The position numbers were made by a program, and so were the translations under genes. This document shows, one piece after another, positions 62,012 through 64,000 of a DNA stretch of 64,000 bases. The DNA is taken from NCBI RefSeq assembly GCF_006658505.1, contig NZ_VFUZ01000018.1, positions 1-64,000 of the forward strand. Reading direction: 5' to 3'. A model generated the notes under the pieces. It saw nothing but the letters and a program-made list of their open reading frames with translations, made no database searches and was not told where the DNA came from. Source of the DNA: Mesorhizobium sp. B2-4-15 (GTDB lineage Bacteria; Pseudomonadota; Alphaproteobacteria; Rhizobiales; Rhizobiaceae). Every line of letters starts with the position of its first letter. Within the stretch, counting starts at the first letter, position 1.

Positions 62012-62950
62012 ATGAACACCACCGCCGCGCGCGAAAAGATCGGCTTCATCGGCCTTGGCCTGATGGGACACGGCATCGCCAAGAACATCGTCGACAAGGG
62101 CTATCCCCTGACATTCCTTGGCCGCAAGAACCGCAAGCCGGCGGAAGACCTTCTGGGCCGGGGTGCCCAGGAAGCGACGTCGTCGCGCGACGTCGCGGCG
62201 GCATCCGATATCGTCTTCATCTGCGTCACCGGTTCGCGCGAAGTGGAAGCCATCATCCGCGGCCCCGGCGGCCTCAAGGAAGGCTTGAAGAAAGGCTCGA
62301 TCGTCATTGATTGCTCGACCTCGGACCCGGTCTCCACCGTGGCCCTTGCGGCCGAACTCAAGGCGCTTGGTATCGACTATGTCGACGCGCCGTTGAGCCG
62401 CACGCCGAAGGAAGCCTGGGAAGGCACTCTCGACGCCATGGTCGGCGCGCCCGACGCCGTCTTTGCCAGGGTGAAGCCGGTGATCGAAACCTGGGCTGGC
62501 CGCATCGTCCATATCGGCGACACCGGCGATGGCCACCGCATGAAGCTGCTCAACAATTTCATCTCGCTCGGCTACGCCGCCATCTATTCCGAGGCCTTGG
62601 CGCTGGCTGAAAAGGTCGGCATCTCGCCACCGCGCTTCGACAGCGTCATTCGCAACGGCCGCATGGACTGCCCCTTCTATCAGACCTTCATGCGCTGGAC
62701 GCTGGAGGGCGACCGCGACGCCCATAAATTCACCATCGCCAACGCCTTCAAGGACCTGACCTATCTGGAGTCCATGGCGGGCGCGGCCGGCATCGCCAAC
62801 CCGCTCGGCAACGCGACCAAGAATTCCTTCGCCGGCGCTCACGCCACCGGCCCGACCGAGCAGTTCGTGCCGATGCTGGCGACCCATATCGGCAAGATCA
62901 ACGGCGTCGACCTGATGCCGACGAAGGATGGCAAGAAACAGACGATTTGA
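62012..62950 (+). CDS. Beta-hydroxyacid dehydrogenase family oxidoreductase
   Basis: The 312-residue protein belongs to the 3-hydroxyisobutyrate/tartronate-semialdehyde/sulfolactaldehyde dehydrogenase family. It has GFIGLGLMGHGIAKNIV (NAD site), the substrate signature DAPLSRTPKEAWEGTLDAM and the catalytic Lys178 in HRMKLLNNF. Arg replaces the usual Gly in the DAPxSGG motif, so the substrate may differ from hydroxyisobutyrate. The ATG at 62012 follows GGACGGA. It is transcribed away from the epimerase and ends at a palindromic element. Confidence 0.88.
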   Translation: MNTTAAREKIGFIGLGLMGHGIAKNIVDKGYPLTFLGRKNRKPAEDLLGRGAQEATSSRDVAAASDIVFICVTGSREVEAIIRGPGGLKEGLKKGSIVIDCSTSDPVSTVALAAELKALGIDYVDAPLSRTPKEAWEGTLDAMVGAPDAVFARVKPVIETWAGRIVHIGDTGDGHRMKLLNNFISLGYAAIYSEALALAEKVGISPPRFDSVIRNGRMDCPFYQTFMRWTLEGDRDAHKFTIANAFKDLTYLESMAGAAGIANPLGNATKNSFAGAHATGPTEQFVPMLATHIGKINGVDLMPTKDGKKQTI

Positions 62951-62982
62951 GAGCCTGGACGCTGACACTTCTAACAAAGGCT

Positions 62983-63165
62983 GCGCTGCCCCTCATAGTC
63001 CTGCCGGACATTTCTCCCCGTATAGTGACGGGGAGAAAGACGACGTCATCGGCGATTTCGCCAATCGTCGGCGTTTTGAAAAAAGCGCAGAGGGTGCGAT
63101 TGGCCTCCCTTCTCCCCGTCACTTTACGGGGAGAAGGTGCCGGCAGGCGGATGAGGGGCAGCGCC
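62983..63165. repeat. RIME-like interspersed palindromic element, copy E (183 bp)
   Basis: The left end is GCGCTGCCCCTCAT and the right end ATGAGGGGCAGCGCC. Hairpins contain TTCTCCCCGTATAGTGACGG and TTCTCCCCGTCACTTTACGG; the core TTTCGCCAAT is at about 63057. It lies between the oxidoreductase and the second FadR-type regulator, which converge. Confidence 0.9.
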
Positions 63166-63203
63166 AACCTATGTCGTAAGCCACCTCCACCACCTGCCTT
63201 GGG

Positions 63204-63986
63204 TCACCGCCGCCCTCTTCCGATCCCCTCATCGGTGTCGGCGAGCAGCTTGTGCACGGCATTGCGGGCCGCCGCCGGGCGCTGCAGGCGGATGTTCTTC
63301 TCGATCGCCTCGTGCAGCTTCTGCGCCCGCCGCTGGTCGCCGACCTGCCGCGTCGTGAAGACGAAGAGATGGTCGAGCGCGGATTCGATCAGCACGCCGA
63401 GCGGCACCAGAAGGTCGTTGCCCGAGGCCCGCAGGATGGCGAGGTGAAAGCGTGTGTCGGCGCGGATGCGCTCCGGCAGGCTCGCCGCCTCGCCCATCTC
63501 GCGGCAGGCCAGGCTGATCTCGGCCATCTGCTCGTCGCTGCGCCGCATGGCGGCGAAGGCGGACGCTTCCGGTTCGATGATGTGGCGAAACTCCTGGACG
63601 GTGCGCAGGAACGCTTCGCGATCGGGCGCCGTGGCGTACCAGGCAAGCACGTCGCGATCGAGCAGGTTCCAGCGCTCCCTCGGTTCGACCCAGCTGCCGA
63701 TCTTGGGGCGTGATGCCAAAAGGCTCTTGGCCATCAGCATCTTGATCGCCTCGCGCACCGCCGAGCGGCTGACATTGAAGGTCTCGGCCCATCTGGCCTC
63801 GTTGGGCAGGATGCTGCCGGGCGGATAGTCCCCACGCACGATCCGGAGACCAATCTCGCTGGCGAGCGAAGCATGAACACTGGACCCGGGAAAGTGCGCC
63901 GCATCCGCCCTGCGCACGGCAAGCTGATCGCGACCGGCTGGCGTCTTGGTCCTGCTGGCTTTTCCCTTTGCCTTCTCGTGCGGCAT
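63204..63986 (-). CDS. FadR-type GntR-family regulator 2 (paralogue)
   Basis: The 260-residue regulator is a close copy of the one at 60118, with conserved winged-helix (LASEIGLRIVRGDYPPG, RSAVREAIKMLM) and FCD parts; differences are mostly conservative and concentrated at the two ends. It begins 14 bp from the window edge, so its promoter is not visible. Both copies are on the same strand and may share the operator at 61927. One may have a different effector. Confidence 0.88.
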   Translation of the reverse strand: MPHEKAKGKASRTKTPAGRDQLAVRRADAAHFPGSSVHASLASEIGLRIVRGDYPPGSILPNEARWAETFNVSRSAVREAIKMLMAKSLLASRPKIGSWVEPRERWNLLDRDVLAWYATAPDREAFLRTVQEFRHIIEPEASAFAAMRRSDEQMAEISLACREMGEAASLPERIRADTRFHLAILRASGNDLLVPLGVLIESALDHLFVFTTRQVGDQRRAQKLHEAIEKNIRLQRPAAARNAVHKLLADTDEGIGRGRR

Positions 63987-64000
63987 CCACGTTCCAATAG

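Overview
The window is GC-rich, densely coded bacterial chromosome. Its gene content points to the alphaproteobacterial order Rhizobiales, most likely a Mesorhizobium-like organism; this is inference from gene types and repeats, not from a marker gene. It shows many periplasmic-binding-protein ABC transporters, TamA/TamB, an alpha-2-macroglobulin beside PBP1C, a fused oligopeptide ATPase, and at least five families of short interspersed palindromes, one of which resembles the RIME elements of rhizobia. I found no rRNA, tRNA, transposase or CRISPR array.

Layout. (1) 1-13570 is a reductive pyrimidine-degradation locus: PreT/PreA dihydropyrimidine dehydrogenase, dihydropyrimidinase, N-carbamoyl-beta-alanine amidohydrolase and an omega-amino acid transaminase, with a divergent RutR-type regulator. 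Matches to the RutR operator lie upstream of both the transaminase and preT. Two DUF559 (endonuclease-like) genes sit at the junctions of the catabolic genes and are physically tied to palindromic repeats. An Rrf2 regulator with an AhpD-like protein and a DUF3592 membrane protein separate the halves of the locus. (2) 13571-20546 holds a VOC protein, a small exported protein, DoxX, a dimethylglycine/sarcosine dehydrogenase-like flavoprotein, an MttB-family methyltransferase and an SLT lipoprotein. (3) 20659-27119 is a complete peptide-type ABC operon with a Tat-exported binding protein. (4) 27373-43416 is envelope biogenesis: tamA-tamB, then divergently a 1826-residue alpha-2-macroglobulin and PBP1C, whose start codon directly abuts a RIME-like element. 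(5) 43775-51659 is a sulfate ABC transporter with two binding proteins, interrupted by a TacAT-like toxin-antitoxin pair, followed by a cysteine-rich Rrf2 regulator and an LpxL-like protein. (6) 51654-58251 is a sugar ABC operon with gluconokinase and a LacI-family regulator with a perfect palindromic operator, suggesting uptake of gluconate or a related sugar acid. (7) 58409-63986 holds an MFS carrier, a DUF3175 protein, and a sugar-acid or hydroxy-acid cassette of two divergent NAD enzymes bracketed by two nearly identical FadR-type regulators, with a perfect FadR-type palindrome between the two enzyme genes.

The most unusual signals are the DUF559 gene enclosed by 47-bp inverted repeats, the approximately 183-bp repeat element present in four full-length copies plus one shortened copy, the 16-bp tandem array before cysT, and the two palindromic operators that connect local regulators to local catabolic genes.
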